From: Phenylobacterium conjunctum | GTDB taxonomy: Bacteria; Pseudomonadota; Alphaproteobacteria; Caulobacterales; Caulobacteraceae | Length of the DNA: 36,530 nucleotides | NCBI RefSeq assembly: GCF_042679085.1 | Contig: NZ_JBHTLQ010000036.1 | Coordinates: forward strand, 1-36,530 | Reading direction: 5' to 3' | In this document: positions 23,960 through 33,128 of the stretch, in pieces | Numbering within the stretch: position 1 is the stretch's first letter | Layout: every line of letters begins with the position of its first letter | Position numbers and translations under genes: made by a program | Notes under the pieces: generated by a model | The model's database searches: none | Told to the model about the DNA's origin: nothing | What the model saw: the letters and a program-made list of their open reading frames with translations, nothing else

Positions 23960-24493
23960 TTAGAAAACCTGTCCCTTGGGGCGTTTCAGGATGAATTCCC
24001 GGTCCACGACCGAGCCCACCTTGAAGCCGTACTCGCCCACCTTCTCGAAGCCCTGGCGGCCGTAGAAGCGCTGCGCGCCGTGGTTTTCGGACCAGACCCC
24101 GATCCACAGGTCGCGCGGGCCGGGGGCCTCGAGCCAGGCCATGATCTCCCGCCATAGCCGTCCGCCGGTCCCGCCGTTCTGGTGGGCCTTGAGCAGGTAG
24201 AAGCGTTCCAGTTCCCCGCACTCCGGCGTCACGTCAGGGTGGGGCAGGTGGCAAGGGCCGGCCAGGCCGTGGCCGACGATCTCGCCCGCCGGGGTCTCCA
24301 CCAGCCAGGCCGCCTTGGCCGGATCGTTCAGGTCCGCGACCGTGCGCTCCATCCCATAGGCGGAGGCGAGGAAGGCGGCGAGGTCCTCCGGCGGATAGAG
24401 GTGGGCGAAGGTCTCGGTGAAGGTGCGGGCGCCGATGGTCGACAGGGCCTGGGCGTCGGCGGGCGTCGCCCGGCGGATGATCAGGTCAGACAT
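23960..24493 (-). CDS. GNAT family N-acetyltransferase (PaiA/diamine-acetyltransferase-like)
   Basis: This 177-residue GNAT protein begins MSDLIIRRATPADAQALSTIG and contains TFTETFAHLYPPEDLAAFL, a stretch typical of the PaiA-like subgroup. Motif A is ELERFYLLKAHQNGGTGGRLW; motif B is LWIGVWSENHGAQRFYGRQGF followed by EKVGEYGFKVG. The ATG at 24491-24493 is the true start, since the frame runs upstream only as an antisense shadow of the deacetylase gene. The acceptor amine is unknown. It is divergent from the deacetylase gene with 66 bases between the starts. Confidence 0.88.
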   Translation of the reverse strand: MSDLIIRRATPADAQALSTIGARTFTETFAHLYPPEDLAAFLASAYGMERTVADLNDPAKAAWLVETPAGEIVGHGLAGPCHLPHPDVTPECGELERFYLLKAHQNGGTGGRLWREIMAWLEAPGPRDLWIGVWSENHGAQRFYGRQGFEKVGEYGFKVGSVVDREFILKRPKGQVF

Positions 24494-24559
24494 GGCGTCA
24501 GCGGAACTCCGGAAGATGGCTTGGCATTGCACCCGATCTGGGGTCGAGTGGGATTCGAA

Positions 24560-25486
24560 ATGGCCGTTTCGCTCTACACCCATACGGACATGTTCGACCA
24601 CCGCCCGGGCTCCGGCCATGTGGAGCGGCCCGAGCGGCTGCGCGCGGTGCTCGACGCCCTGGCCGACGCCTCGGACCTGCACCTCGAAGGCCGCGACGCC
24701 CCCTTGGTCGACGAGGCGGACCTGAGGGTCGTGCACAACCCCGACTATATCGAGGCGGTGTTCGGCGCGGCGCCCTCTGAAGGCCTGCTGATGCTCGACG
24801 CCGACACCTTCATGTCGCCGGGCAGTCTGACCGCCGCGCGCCGGGCCGCCGGCGCCGTGGTCCAGGCCGTCCGCGACGTGGCGGCGGGCCAGATGGACCG
24901 CGCCTTCTGCGCCGTGCGGCCGCCGGGGCATCATGCCGAGCCGCATATCCCCATGGGCTTCTGCATCTTCTCCAACGTCGCCATCGCCGCCCGCGCCGCC
25001 CAGGCTGCGGGCCTGAGCCGCGTGGCGGTGGTGGACTTCGATGTCCACCACGGAAATGGCACCCAGGCGGCCTTGGGCGGTCGCGAGGGTCTGTTCTTCG
25101 CCTCGGTCCAGCAGTGGCCCATGTGGCCGGGCACCGGCCATCCGGACGAGCCGGTCCCCGCCAACATCGTCAACGCCGTGTCGCCGCCGAACGCCCCGCG
25201 CGAGGTCTGGCGGCGCGCCTTCTCCGGCCTGATCGACCAGGTGGACGCCTTCAAGCCCGACCTGATCCTGGTCTCGGCCGGCTTCGACGCCCATGTCCGC
25301 GATCCGGTGGGCGACGCCTCCCAGAACCTGGAGGCTGAGGACTTCGCCTGGGCGACGCGCTCCATCGCCGAGGTGGCCCGTGTCCGCTCCAAGGGCCGGA
25401 TCGTCTCCTCGCTGGAAGGCGGTTACGGCCTGGAGGCGCTGGGCCGCTCGGCGCTCGCCCATGTCAGGGCGCTCGCGGAGCCCTGA
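24560..25486 (+). CDS. Histone-deacetylase-fold deacetylase (AcuC/acetylpolyamine amidohydrolase type)
   Basis: This 308-residue zinc amidohydrolase removes acetyl groups from lysine, polyamine or similar amides. All family residues are present: tandem RPPGHHAE (His124, His125), zinc ligands Asp161 and His163 in VVDFDVHHGNGTQ, Asp243 in SAGFDAH, and the catalytic Tyr289 in LEGGYG. The start at 24560 gives the usual short N-terminus before HVERPERL. Bacterial relatives are often next to xseB in Alphaproteobacteria, as here (58-base gap). The true substrate is not known. Confidence 0.93.
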   Translation: MAVSLYTHTDMFDHRPGSGHVERPERLRAVLDALADASDLHLEGRDAPLVDEADLRVVHNPDYIEAVFGAAPSEGLLMLDADTFMSPGSLTAARRAAGAVVQAVRDVAAGQMDRAFCAVRPPGHHAEPHIPMGFCIFSNVAIAARAAQAAGLSRVAVVDFDVHHGNGTQAALGGREGLFFASVQQWPMWPGTGHPDEPVPANIVNAVSPPNAPREVWRRAFSGLIDQVDAFKPDLILVSAGFDAHVRDPVGDASQNLEAEDFAWATRSIAEVARVRSKGRIVSSLEGGYGLEALGRSALAHVRALAEP

Positions 25487-25544
25487 ACCGGTTGCGGCCC
25501 GGGGCCGTGGTCACTAGGTTGCCCGCCTGACTTTAGGAGACCCC

Positions 25545-25787
25545 ATGGCCGACGCCGACGACATCGAAGCCCTGACCTTCGAGCAGGCCCTGGCCGAACT
25601 GGAGCGCATCGTAGGCCAGCTGGAATCCGGCCAGGCGCCGTTGGAGCAGTCCATCGCCCTCTATGAGCGCGGCGCGAAGCTCAAGGCTCACTGCGAGACC
25701 CGGCTTGAGGCCGCGCGCCTGCGGGTCGAGAAGATCGTGATGGGGGCGGGCGGCCAGCCCAGCGCCGAACCCGCCGAGTTCAACTGA
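25545..25787 (+). CDS. xseB: Exodeoxyribonuclease VII small subunit
   Basis: At 80 residues this is the normal XseB size. It shows the conserved LTFEQALAELERIVGQLESGQ helix, APLEQSIALYERGAKLKAHCE, and the C-terminal LRVEKI. The small subunit binds several copies to XseA to form exonuclease VII, which degrades single-stranded DNA. XseA is not in the window. An AGGAG ribosome-binding site lies 5-9 bases upstream of the ATG. The stop overlaps the ispA start by one base (TGATG). Confidence 0.96.
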   Translation: MADADDIEALTFEQALAELERIVGQLESGQAPLEQSIALYERGAKLKAHCETRLEAARLRVEKIVMGAGGQPSAEPAEFN

Positions 25788-26668
25788 TGCAGACCCTCCC
25801 CCAGAGGGTGACCGAGGCCGCTGACCTGGTGACGGTGGCCCTCGACGAGCTGCTGCCCCGCGCCGAAGGCCCGGAAGCCCGCCTCACCGAGGCCATGCGC
25901 TATGCGGCCCTGGGGCCGGGCAAGCGCCTGCGCCCCTTCTTCGCCCTGGAGACCGGGCGGATGTTCGACCTGCCTGACCGACCGGTGCTGCGCGCGGCCT
26001 GCGCCCTGGAATGCGTGCACGCCTACAGTCTGGTCCATGACGACCTGCCGGCCATGGACGACGACGACATGCGCCGGGGCCGGCCCACGGTGCACAAGGC
26101 CTATGACGAGGCCACCGCCATCCTGGCCGGTGACTCCCTGCAGGCTGTGGCCTTTGAGATCCTGGCCCACCCGGACACCCACAAGGACGCCCACGTCCGC
26201 GCCGACATGGTGCTGAAGCTGGCCCTGGCCGCCGGCGCGCGCGGCATGTGCGGCGGCCAGATGATCGACCTGCTGGGCGTGCGCGACGACCTGGGCGCGG
26301 TGGCCCGGATGCAGCGCCTGAAGACCGGCGCCCTGATCGCCTGCGCCTTCGAGCTGCCGCTGATCATGGCCCACGCCTCCGAAGGCGAGCGTCACGCCCT
26401 GATGGCCTTCGCCCAGGACCTGGGCCTGGCCTATCAGATTGTCGACGACCTCTTGGACGCCGAGGGCGAGGCCGCCGTGCTTGGCAAGAAGGCCGGCAAG
26501 GACGCGGAGAAGGGCAAGGCCAACTATGTCACCCTGCTCGGCGTGGACGGCGCGCGCGAGCGCCTGACCCTGCTGATTGAACAGACCAAGGCGCATCTCG
26601 ACGCTTTTGGCCCGCGCGCTGAAATCCTGCGGTCCAGCGTTGATTTCGTGCTAGAGCGCCGCAACTGA
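25787..26668 (+). CDS. ispA: Farnesyl/geranyl diphosphate synthase
   Basis: This 293-residue short-chain polyprenyl synthase condenses DMAPP and IPP to GPP and FPP. The first Asp-rich motif DDLPAMDD is at 85-92 and the second DDLLD at 220-224. GPGKRLRP (43-50) binds IPP. The residues before the first motif (YSLVHDDL, with Tyr80 at -5) match bacterial FPP synthases, so C15 is the expected product. It is translationally coupled to xseB and followed after 25 bases by dxs, the first enzyme of the MEP pathway. Confidence 0.96.
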   Translation: MQTLPQRVTEAADLVTVALDELLPRAEGPEARLTEAMRYAALGPGKRLRPFFALETGRMFDLPDRPVLRAACALECVHAYSLVHDDLPAMDDDDMRRGRPTVHKAYDEATAILAGDSLQAVAFEILAHPDTHKDAHVRADMVLKLALAAGARGMCGGQMIDLLGVRDDLGAVARMQRLKTGALIACAFELPLIMAHASEGERHALMAFAQDLGLAYQIVDDLLDAEGEAAVLGKKAGKDAEKGKANYVTLLGVDGARERLTLLIEQTKAHLDAFGPRAEILRSSVDFVLERRN

Positions 26669-26693
26669 CTCCCAGTCGATAGCGTTCGTCTAA

Positions 26694-28610
26694 ATGCCGC
26701 CGATCACACCTCTTCTCGACACCGTCACCTCCCCCGCCGACACCCGGGGGATGAGCGTAGCCCAGCTGCGCCAGCTGGCGGACGAGTTGCGGGCCGAGAC
26801 CATCGACGCGGTCTCCCAGACCGGCGGGCACCTGGGCGCGGGCCTGGGCGTGGTCGAGCTGACCGTCGCCCTGCACCATGTCTATGAGACCCCGGACGAC
26901 ATCCTGATCTGGGACGTCGGCCACCAGGCCTATCCGCACAAGATCCTGACCGGCCGGCGCGACCGTATCCGCACCCTTCGCCAGGGCGGTGGGCTTTCGG
27001 GCTTCACCAAGCGCTCGGAAAGCGACTACGACCCCTTCGGCGCGGCGCACGCCGCCACCTCGATCTCGGCGGCCCTGGGCTTCGCCGCCGCCCGCGAGGC
27101 GGAAGGCCGCGACAACTGCGTGGTCGCGGTGATCGGCGACGGCTCCATGAGCGCCGGCATGGCCTACGAGGCCATGAACAACGCCTGCGAGATCCCGGGC
27201 CAGCTGACGGTCATCCTCAACGACAACGACATGTCTATCGCCCCGCCGGTGGGGGGCATGAGCGCCTATATGGCCCGCCTGGTGTCCGGCGGCGGCTACC
27301 AGTCCCTGCGCCACCTCGGCAAGTCGATGGTCAAGGTCCTGCCCAAGCCGATGCAGGAGGCCGCCCGCAAGGCCGAGGAGTACGCCCGGGGCATGGTCAC
27401 CGGCGGCACCTTCTTCGAGGAGCTGGGCTTCTACTACATCGGCCCGGTGGATGGGCACGACCTGAACGCCCTGGTGCCGATTCTCAAGAATGCAAGAGAG
27501 ATCAAGGACAAGCCGGTGCTTGTTCATGTGGTCACTCAAAAGGGCAAGGGCTACGCCCCGGCCGAAAGCGCCGCCGACAAACTGCACGCGGTGGTCAAGT
27601 TCGACGTGGTCACCGGCCAGCAGGCCAAGGCCACGCCCAATGCGCCGACCTACACCAAGGTGTTCGCCGAGGCCCTGATCAAGGAAGCCGAGCGCGACGA
27701 GAAGATCATCGCCGTCACCGCCGCGATGGACTCCGGGACAGGCCTCGACCTGTTCGCCAAGCGCTTCCCCAAGCGCATGTTTGACGTGGGCATCGCCGAG
27801 CAGCATGCGGTGACTTTCGCCGCCGGCCTGGCCGCCGACGGCATGAAGCCGTTCTGCGCGATCTACTCGACCTTCCTGCAGCGCGGCTATGACCAGGTCG
27901 TCCACGACGTCGCGATCCAGAAGCTGCCCGTGCGCTTCGCCATGGACCGCGCTGGATTGGTGGGCGCGGACGGCGCCACCCACGCCGGCTCCTTCGACAT
28001 CGGCTATATGGGCGCCCTTCCGGGCATGGTGCTGATGGCCGCCGCCGACGAGGCCGAACTGGCCCGCATGGTCGCCACCGCCGCCGCCATCGACGACCGA
28101 CCCTCGGCCTTCCGCTATCCGCGCGGCGAGGGCATGGGCGTGGAGATCCCCGGCGTCGCCGAACCGTTGGAGATCGGCAAGGGCCGGATCGTCCGTGAGG
28201 GCACGGCCGTCGCCATCCTGTCCTTCGGCACCCGCCTGGGCGAAAGCCTGAAGGCCGCCGATGCGCTGGCCGCCCGCGGCCTGTCGGCCACCGTCGCCGA
28301 CGCCCGCTTCGCCAAGCCGCTGGATGTCGACATGGTCCTGCGCCTGGCCCGCGAGCACGAGGCCCTGATCACGGTGGAAGAAGGCGCGATGGGCGGCTTC
28401 GGCGCCTTCGTCCTGCAGACCCTGGCTGAACACGGCGCCTTCGACCGCGGCCTGAAGGTGCGAACCCTGACCCTGCCCGACATCTTCCAGGACCAGGACA
28501 AGCCGGACGTCATGTACGCCCAGGCCGGTCTCGACGCGGACGGCATCGTCCGCGGCGCCCTGAACGCGCTCGGCCTCGACAACGCTTCGGTGGCGGGACG
28601 GCGGGCCTAG
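26694..28610 (+). CDS. dxs: 1-deoxy-D-xylulose-5-phosphate synthase
   Basis: This 638-residue thiamine-diphosphate enzyme joins pyruvate and glyceraldehyde 3-phosphate in the first step of the MEP isoprenoid pathway. It shows GGHLGAGLGVVELTVALH (His46), the ThDP/Mg motif VIGDGSMSAGMAYEAMNN (GDG at 148-150), VDGHD, and the transketolase-like Glu in FDVGIAEQHAVTFAAGLA. Length and order are normal. It ends at a TAG that shares the palindrome CTAG (28607-28610) with the stop codon of the convergent vapC gene. Confidence 0.98.
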   Translation: MPPITPLLDTVTSPADTRGMSVAQLRQLADELRAETIDAVSQTGGHLGAGLGVVELTVALHHVYETPDDILIWDVGHQAYPHKILTGRRDRIRTLRQGGGLSGFTKRSESDYDPFGAAHAATSISAALGFAAAREAEGRDNCVVAVIGDGSMSAGMAYEAMNNACEIPGQLTVILNDNDMSIAPPVGGMSAYMARLVSGGGYQSLRHLGKSMVKVLPKPMQEAARKAEEYARGMVTGGTFFEELGFYYIGPVDGHDLNALVPILKNAREIKDKPVLVHVVTQKGKGYAPAESAADKLHAVVKFDVVTGQQAKATPNAPTYTKVFAEALIKEAERDEKIIAVTAAMDSGTGLDLFAKRFPKRMFDVGIAEQHAVTFAAGLAADGMKPFCAIYSTFLQRGYDQVVHDVAIQKLPVRFAMDRAGLVGADGATHAGSFDIGYMGALPGMVLMAAADEAELARMVATAAAIDDRPSAFRYPRGEGMGVEIPGVAEPLEIGKGRIVREGTAVAILSFGTRLGESLKAADALAARGLSATVADARFAKPLDVDMVLRLAREHEALITVEEGAMGGFGAFVLQTLAEHGAFDRGLKVRTLTLPDIFQDQDKPDVMYAQAGLDADGIVRGALNALGLDNASVAGRRA

Positions 28611-29026
28611 ATCGGCTCTACTAAAACGCCGAGCGCTCGCGCCGCCTCGGCCATCCGGACGTCGAAGGTCGCAAGGCTCGCGCCGAGACGCGCCGCAATG
28701 GCGATATGCACGGCGTCAGGGGCGCGGAGGTTGAGATTCAGGCGGCGCAGCCAGACTTCGCTGAGGCGAACATCGGCGCTGGTGGTCTCCGCCGTATCGA
28801 ACGCGCGGCTCCATGAGTCGAAATCGGCGAAAAGGGCTGCGGCCTCTGCGGGCGATACGGCGCCCGTCCGGACATAGCGGGCGACAACGGACGCCAGTTC
28901 TGCACGCATGAAGTCGCTGATGATGAGAAATCTGCCTGACCCAGCGACAAGGCTTCTCGCCCTTTGGGTGAGGCTGTCATCGATGAACAGCGAGACGAGG
29001 ATGCTCGCGTCCAGATAGACGCTCAT
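28607..29026 (-). CDS. PIN-domain toxin (VapC type)
   Basis: This 139-residue PIN-domain ribonuclease has its four acidic residues in place: Asp6 (VYLDASILVSLFI), Glu43 (MRAELASVVAR), Asp104 (LRAPDAVHIAIAARLGASL) and Asp122 (LATFDVRM). VapC toxins cut tRNA or rRNA unless bound by their antitoxin. The antitoxin gene is directly upstream, and the two overlap by 4 bases (ATGA). The stop shares CTAG with the dxs stop, so the two convergent transcripts end on each other. Confidence 0.92.
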   Translation of the reverse strand: MSVYLDASILVSLFIDDSLTQRARSLVAGSGRFLIISDFMRAELASVVARYVRTGAVSPAEAAALFADFDSWSRAFDTAETTSADVRLSEVWLRRLNLNLRAPDAVHIAIAARLGASLATFDVRMAEAARALGVLVEPI

Positions 29027-29274
29027 CGCCAGTCTTCGTCACGCATCCGGATCACCAGATCGACGATGCTTTCGCTGCCCGCCCTGGGCTTGATCCGGCG
29101 CGCGTCGAGCCACTCAATATCGGCCTGCGTCACCGCCCGTCCCTTGGGCTCGACGGCCTTCAGCTCGACCACAGGCTTTCCGTGCCGTGTGATCACCACC
29201 GGCTCGCCGCGAAGCGCGCGCTCGATCAGATCCGAGAGATTGTTCTTCGCCTCGACGACGCTGTGCTGGCTCAT
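29023..29274 (-). CDS. Phd/YefM-type antitoxin (VapB partner)
   Basis: This 83-residue protein has the Phd/YefM N-terminal fold: SQHSVVEAKNNLSDLIERALRG then EPVVITRHGKPVVELKAVEP. It should bind the operator as a dimer. The C-terminal part (DARRIKPRAGSESIVDLVIRMRDEDW) ends in an acidic/aromatic tail of the sort that wraps around PIN toxins. It is first in the operon and overlaps the toxin start. Confidence 0.9.
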   Translation of the reverse strand: MSQHSVVEAKNNLSDLIERALRGEPVVITRHGKPVVELKAVEPKGRAVTQADIEWLDARRIKPRAGSESIVDLVIRMRDEDWR

Positions 29275-29286
29275 GGCGCTAATATA

Positions 29287-29299
29287 GCCAGAGGCTGGC
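29287..29299. promoter_or_regulatory. Small inverted repeat upstream of the antitoxin gene
   Basis: GCCAG and CTGGC flank AGG, 13-25 bases upstream of the antitoxin ATG. A second dyad, GCTA-TAT-TAGC on the minus strand, lies between it and the start. Antitoxin-toxin complexes usually repress their own promoters through such dyads. The site is short. Confidence 0.35.
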
Positions 29300-29316
29300 C
29301 ATTTTGTCGATGCGGC

Positions 29317-29775
29317 CTACTTGCACGGCCCCAGGAACTTCCGCGCCGTGCCGCGTGGGGCGGGCGTGGGCGCGACGGCCAGCTGGGTCTTGGTGGAGAT
29401 CGCGATCAGGCCGGTGTCGGAAAAGGCGTCGATAACAGGCGCGCGGGTCGCCACCTCAGACGACAGCCGCACGCCGCCGGCGATGGGCTGGGCCAGGCCG
29501 CGCAGGGTCGAGACCTGCGCTCCCGAGGTCAGGATGACGCTCAAGGGGATGCTGTCCCGGCCCGCGGGCCAGCCGCCGGGCGGCGCGGCCAGCACCACAT
29601 TGAAGGCGATCTGGCCTGTCCCCCGCTCGCAGACCATGGTCAGGACCGGCCCCGGCGCGCCCGGCGGGGCATAGGTCAGCGAGACGGCGGCGTCCTTGGG
29701 CGTGACCGCTGTCCAGGTTCCGGGCGGCGGAGCAGCGGCGGTCGCGGCGGCGGCGAGAACGGCGGCGAGCATCAT
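29317..29775 (-). CDS. Exported protein of unknown function
   Basis: I do not recognise this 152-residue protein. It starts with a signal peptide (MMLAAVLAAAATAAA) and then has a Pro/Ala-rich globular part. The protein carries a Cys in LTMVCERGTG and another near the end (LGPCK), which could form a disulfide in the periplasm. It contains several short beta-strand-like segments (IAFNVVLAAPPGG, LIAISTKTQLAVAP). It lies 42 bases upstream of the antitoxin start, on the same strand. Confidence 0.65.
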   Translation of the reverse strand: MMLAAVLAAAATAAAPPPGTWTAVTPKDAAVSLTYAPPGAPGPVLTMVCERGTGQIAFNVVLAAPPGGWPAGRDSIPLSVILTSGAQVSTLRGLAQPIAGGVRLSSEVATRAPVIDAFSDTGLIAISTKTQLAVAPTPAPRGTARKFLGPCK

Positions 29776-29857
29776 GCGACAAGCTTAGCACGGCCCACGC
29801 GCTCGCCCAGCGGGACCTATGCGCAAATAGCTTGAGATAGGCCGGACTCAGCAAGGA

Positions 29858-29984
29858 GGACACAAAGCTCACAAAGGGAGCAAAGAACACGAAGGCGCGC
29901 TTTGCGCGCACATCTAGCAGTCCAACAAGCTGCCAGACCCACGCGCCCCTTGTGCCCTGTGCTCCCTTTGTGTCCTTCGTGTCC
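29858..29984. repeat. Imperfect long inverted repeat of the CACAAAGGGAGCA type
   Basis: The 29776-30032 spacer holds two related arms, about 38 and 37 bases long: 29858-29895, and the reverse complement of 29948-29984. They share GGACACxAAG and CACAAAGGGAGCA and are about 80% alike by eye. A perfect hairpin GCGCGC-TTT-GCGCGC (29895-29909) sits just inside the left arm. Repeats of this style, with tandem CACAAAG units, occur in intergenic DNA of many bacteria. No gene is seen here. Confidence 0.55.
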
Positions 29985-30032
29985 CTCTGGCGGCCTCGCC
30001 GCTCGCGCGGCGAAGCAGGACGGTACCAGCCG

Positions 30033-30773
30033 TCAGAACGGCTGGAAGCGTTCCACCACCGACTGGAGACCCGGCACTTTTTGCACTCGGCTGATGTCGC
30101 CGCGGCCGCCGTAGGAGATGCGGGCCTCGGCGATCTGGGTGTGCTTGATGGTGTTGGCCGAGGAGATGTCCTCCGGCCGGACGATCCCGGCCACGGTCAG
30201 CTGGCGCAGCTCGGCGTTGGTGCGCACCTCCTGGGTGCCCTGGATCACCAGGTTACCGTTGGGCAGCACCGCCGAGACCACGGCGGCGATGGTCAGGGAG
30301 ATTTTCTCCGCCCGATTCACGCTGCCCGTGCCGGTGTTGCTGGAATTGGTCTTGGTCTGCAGGGCGTTGGTCGGATCGAAGTTGTTGTGCGGCGGCAGCA
30401 ACTGGCCGACCTGGTTCTCCAGCCCGAACAGCTTCGGCACGGCGGCGCTCATCGCGCCGGTGCGGCTGGAGGTGGAGGTGTTCTGGGTCTTGGCGCTGTC
30501 GTCGATGTCGATCTGGACGGTCAGGATGTCGCCGACCTTGCGCGCCCGCTGGTCGATGAAGAAGGCCCGCGCGCCGGTGCGCCACAGGGAGTTGGCCGAG
30601 GCCGGGGCGGCCGGCTGGTCCTGCGGATTGATCACCACCTGCTCCATGGGGGCCAGGGCGGCGGGATAGCCGACGGGCGCGAGTTGCGGCCCCTTCACGG
30701 CTTCCTCGACGGTGGAGCAGGCGGCCAGGGGGATGAGGCCGAGGGCGAGGATGAGGGGCAGGCGGTTACGCAT
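30033..30773 (-). CDS. flgH: Flagellar L-ring protein FlgH
   Basis: This 246-residue lipoprotein has lipobox LAAC (Cys19). It forms the outer-membrane L-ring around the flagellar rod. The family core is visible as SLWRTGARAFFIDQRARKVGDILTVQIDI, then LPNGNLVIQGTQEVRTNAELRQLTVAGIVRPEDIS, and SYGGRGDISRVQ. It is last of the flgF-flgG-flgA-flgH operon, 11 bases after flgA. A GC hairpin (29997-30012) lies beyond the stop but has no T-run. Confidence 0.97.
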   Translation of the reverse strand: MRNRLPLILALGLIPLAACSTVEEAVKGPQLAPVGYPAALAPMEQVVINPQDQPAAPASANSLWRTGARAFFIDQRARKVGDILTVQIDIDDSAKTQNTSTSSRTGAMSAAVPKLFGLENQVGQLLPPHNNFDPTNALQTKTNSSNTGTGSVNRAEKISLTIAAVVSAVLPNGNLVIQGTQEVRTNAELRQLTVAGIVRPEDISSANTIKHTQIAEARISYGGRGDISRVQKVPGLQSVVERFQPF

Positions 30774-30784
30774 GGGGGTGTTCC

Positions 30785-31534
30785 TTAGCGGAGCGCGATC
30801 TGGGAGCGGCCGAGCGCGCGCGCCTGGTCGGCGGCGGGACCGATGGAGGCCAGGCCCGGTCCGGTGACCACGGCCTGGAGGGTCTTCTTGGAGGTGGGGT
30901 TCTGCACCAGCAGGGTGTCGCCGATGGCCCCATTGGCCAGGGCCTTGCCCTGGATCGAGAGCGAAATGCCGTCGGCCTCGTACGAGACGGTGACCACATC
31001 GCCGGTCTTGATGACCAGAGGCTGGGCCACGTCGCGCAGGGAGACCGCGGCCCCCTGGCGCAGGGGCCGGCGGGCGGACTGGCCGATCACGGCGTCGGCG
31101 TCGCGGGGCGCATCGGCCGGGGCGGCGGCGACCTTGGCCCAGACCAGGTCTTCCGGCTGGACCATCTCGCCGGTGGACAGGCTGCGGGCGTAGGTCAGGA
31201 CCTCGACATTGCCGCGGGCGGGTCCGGCGGCGGTGGCCGCCTCGCCCGCCTTGACCACGATGCGGCGCAGGCCGGTGGCGTTGGCCCAGTCCAGGCCCGC
31301 ACGGCGCGCGGCGGCCTGCACGGCGTTGGCGTCCAGCACCACCATGGTCCCGCTGCGCTGGGCGATCGCCACATTGGCCGCGGCGCCCGCGCCCTCGAAC
31401 ACGTCGCCCAGGGTCACCACCCCGTCGGCGTCGGTGGTGTCGGGGCGCAGGGTGACGCTCTGGCCGGCCAAGGCGGGCGCGGCGGCGAGGGTCAGGGCAA
31501 GGCCGAGGATCATGCCGAGGGTGGGCGCGCGCAT
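30785..31534 (-). CDS. flgA: Flagellar P-ring assembly chaperone FlgA
   Basis: This 249-residue exported protein (signal peptide ending AAPALAG, about residue 24) assists P-ring (FlgI) assembly in the periplasm. It has an N-terminal domain (TLGDVFEGAGAAANVAIAQR), a SAF domain starting around ARSLSTGEMVQPEDLVWAKV, and the C-terminal FlgA core with IGQSARRPLRQGAAVSLRDV and PLVIKTGDVVTVSYE. It starts 4 bases after flgG. Confidence 0.94.
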   Translation of the reverse strand: MRAPTLGMILGLALTLAAAPALAGQSVTLRPDTTDADGVVTLGDVFEGAGAAANVAIAQRSGTMVVLDANAVQAAARRAGLDWANATGLRRIVVKAGEAATAAGPARGNVEVLTYARSLSTGEMVQPEDLVWAKVAAAPADAPRDADAVIGQSARRPLRQGAAVSLRDVAQPLVIKTGDVVTVSYEADGISLSIQGKALANGAIGDTLLVQNPTSKKTLQAVVTGPGLASIGPAADQARALGRSQIALR

Positions 31535-31538
31535 GGCC

Positions 31539-32327
<789 letters not shown>

Positions 32328-32341
32328 CTTCTAAGCTTTCC

Positions 32342-33079
32342 CTACTGCACCCGACCCATGCGCTCGATCGAGCGACGGGACAGGTCGGCGGCGTTGTCCA
32401 TCATCTTGGCCATGGACTCGTAGGCGCGGGTGACCTCGAGCATCCGGGTGATCTGGGCGATGGAATTGACGTTGGAGCTTTCCAGCATCCCCTGGCGGAT
32501 CAGGCTGGCCGAGGCCGGGGCGGGCTGAGAATTGGAGGTGTTCTTGTAGAGGTTGTCGCCGGTCTTCTCGAGCACCGACAGGCTGTCGAAGGTCACCGCG
32601 CCGATCTTGCCGACCCGCTCGGACCCCTGGCTCACCGTGCCGTCGCGGCCGATCATGACCGCGCCCTTTTGCGGATCGATGGTGATCTCGCCGCCGCCCT
32701 CGTCCAGCACGGCCTTGCCGTCCTGGGTGGTCACCCGGCCCAGTTCGTCCATGCGGAAATGGCCGTCACGGGTGTAGCGTTCGCCCTCGGGCGTCGAGAT
32801 CTTGAAGAAGCCGGGCCCCTCGATGGCGACGTCCAGCGTGCCTTCGGTGCGGTGCAGGGCGCCCTGGCCGAAGTCGCGGGCCACGCCGCGGTCCAGCACG
32901 AACTTGACCGGCTTGGGCGCGCTGAAGGTCTGGGCCGGCGCCTGGGGCGCTTCGCCCACCATCAGGCTCTCGACCTTGAAGCCGGTGGTGTCGGCATTGG
33001 CGATGTTGTTCGCGATGATGTCGAGCTCGCGGCGCAGCGTCATCTGACGCGACAGGCCGACATAGAGGGTGTTGTCCAT
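32342..33079 (-). CDS. flgF: Flagellar basal-body rod protein FlgF
   Basis: This 245-residue proximal rod protein begins MDNTLYVGLSRQMTLRRELD with NNIANADTTGFKVESLM. It ends with SNVNSIAQITRMLEVTRAYES. The ATG at 33077-33079 is the conserved start; the longer frame adds 18 unrelated residues. It is first in the flgF-G-A-H operon, with a sigma-54 promoter whose predicted start lies about 40 bases upstream. Confidence 0.96.
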   Translation of the reverse strand: MDNTLYVGLSRQMTLRRELDIIANNIANADTTGFKVESLMVGEAPQAPAQTFSAPKPVKFVLDRGVARDFGQGALHRTEGTLDVAIEGPGFFKISTPEGERYTRDGHFRMDELGRVTTQDGKAVLDEGGGEITIDPQKGAVMIGRDGTVSQGSERVGKIGAVTFDSLSVLEKTGDNLYKNTSNSQPAPASASLIRQGMLESSNVNSIAQITRMLEVTRAYESMAKMMDNAADLSRRSIERMGRVQ

Positions 33080-33128
33080 GGCGATGTTTACGCTTGGGCT
33101 TGTGCGACACTTTCGTACGCCAAAACGC

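Noticed and set aside
24494..25462. Upstream extension of the GNAT frame to 500 codons
   Set aside because: It lies antisense to the deacetylase gene; the GNAT protein starts at 24493.
26529..28433. 634-codon minus-strand open frame opposite dxs
   Set aside because: It is antisense to a complete, recognised dxs gene and has no domain of its own.
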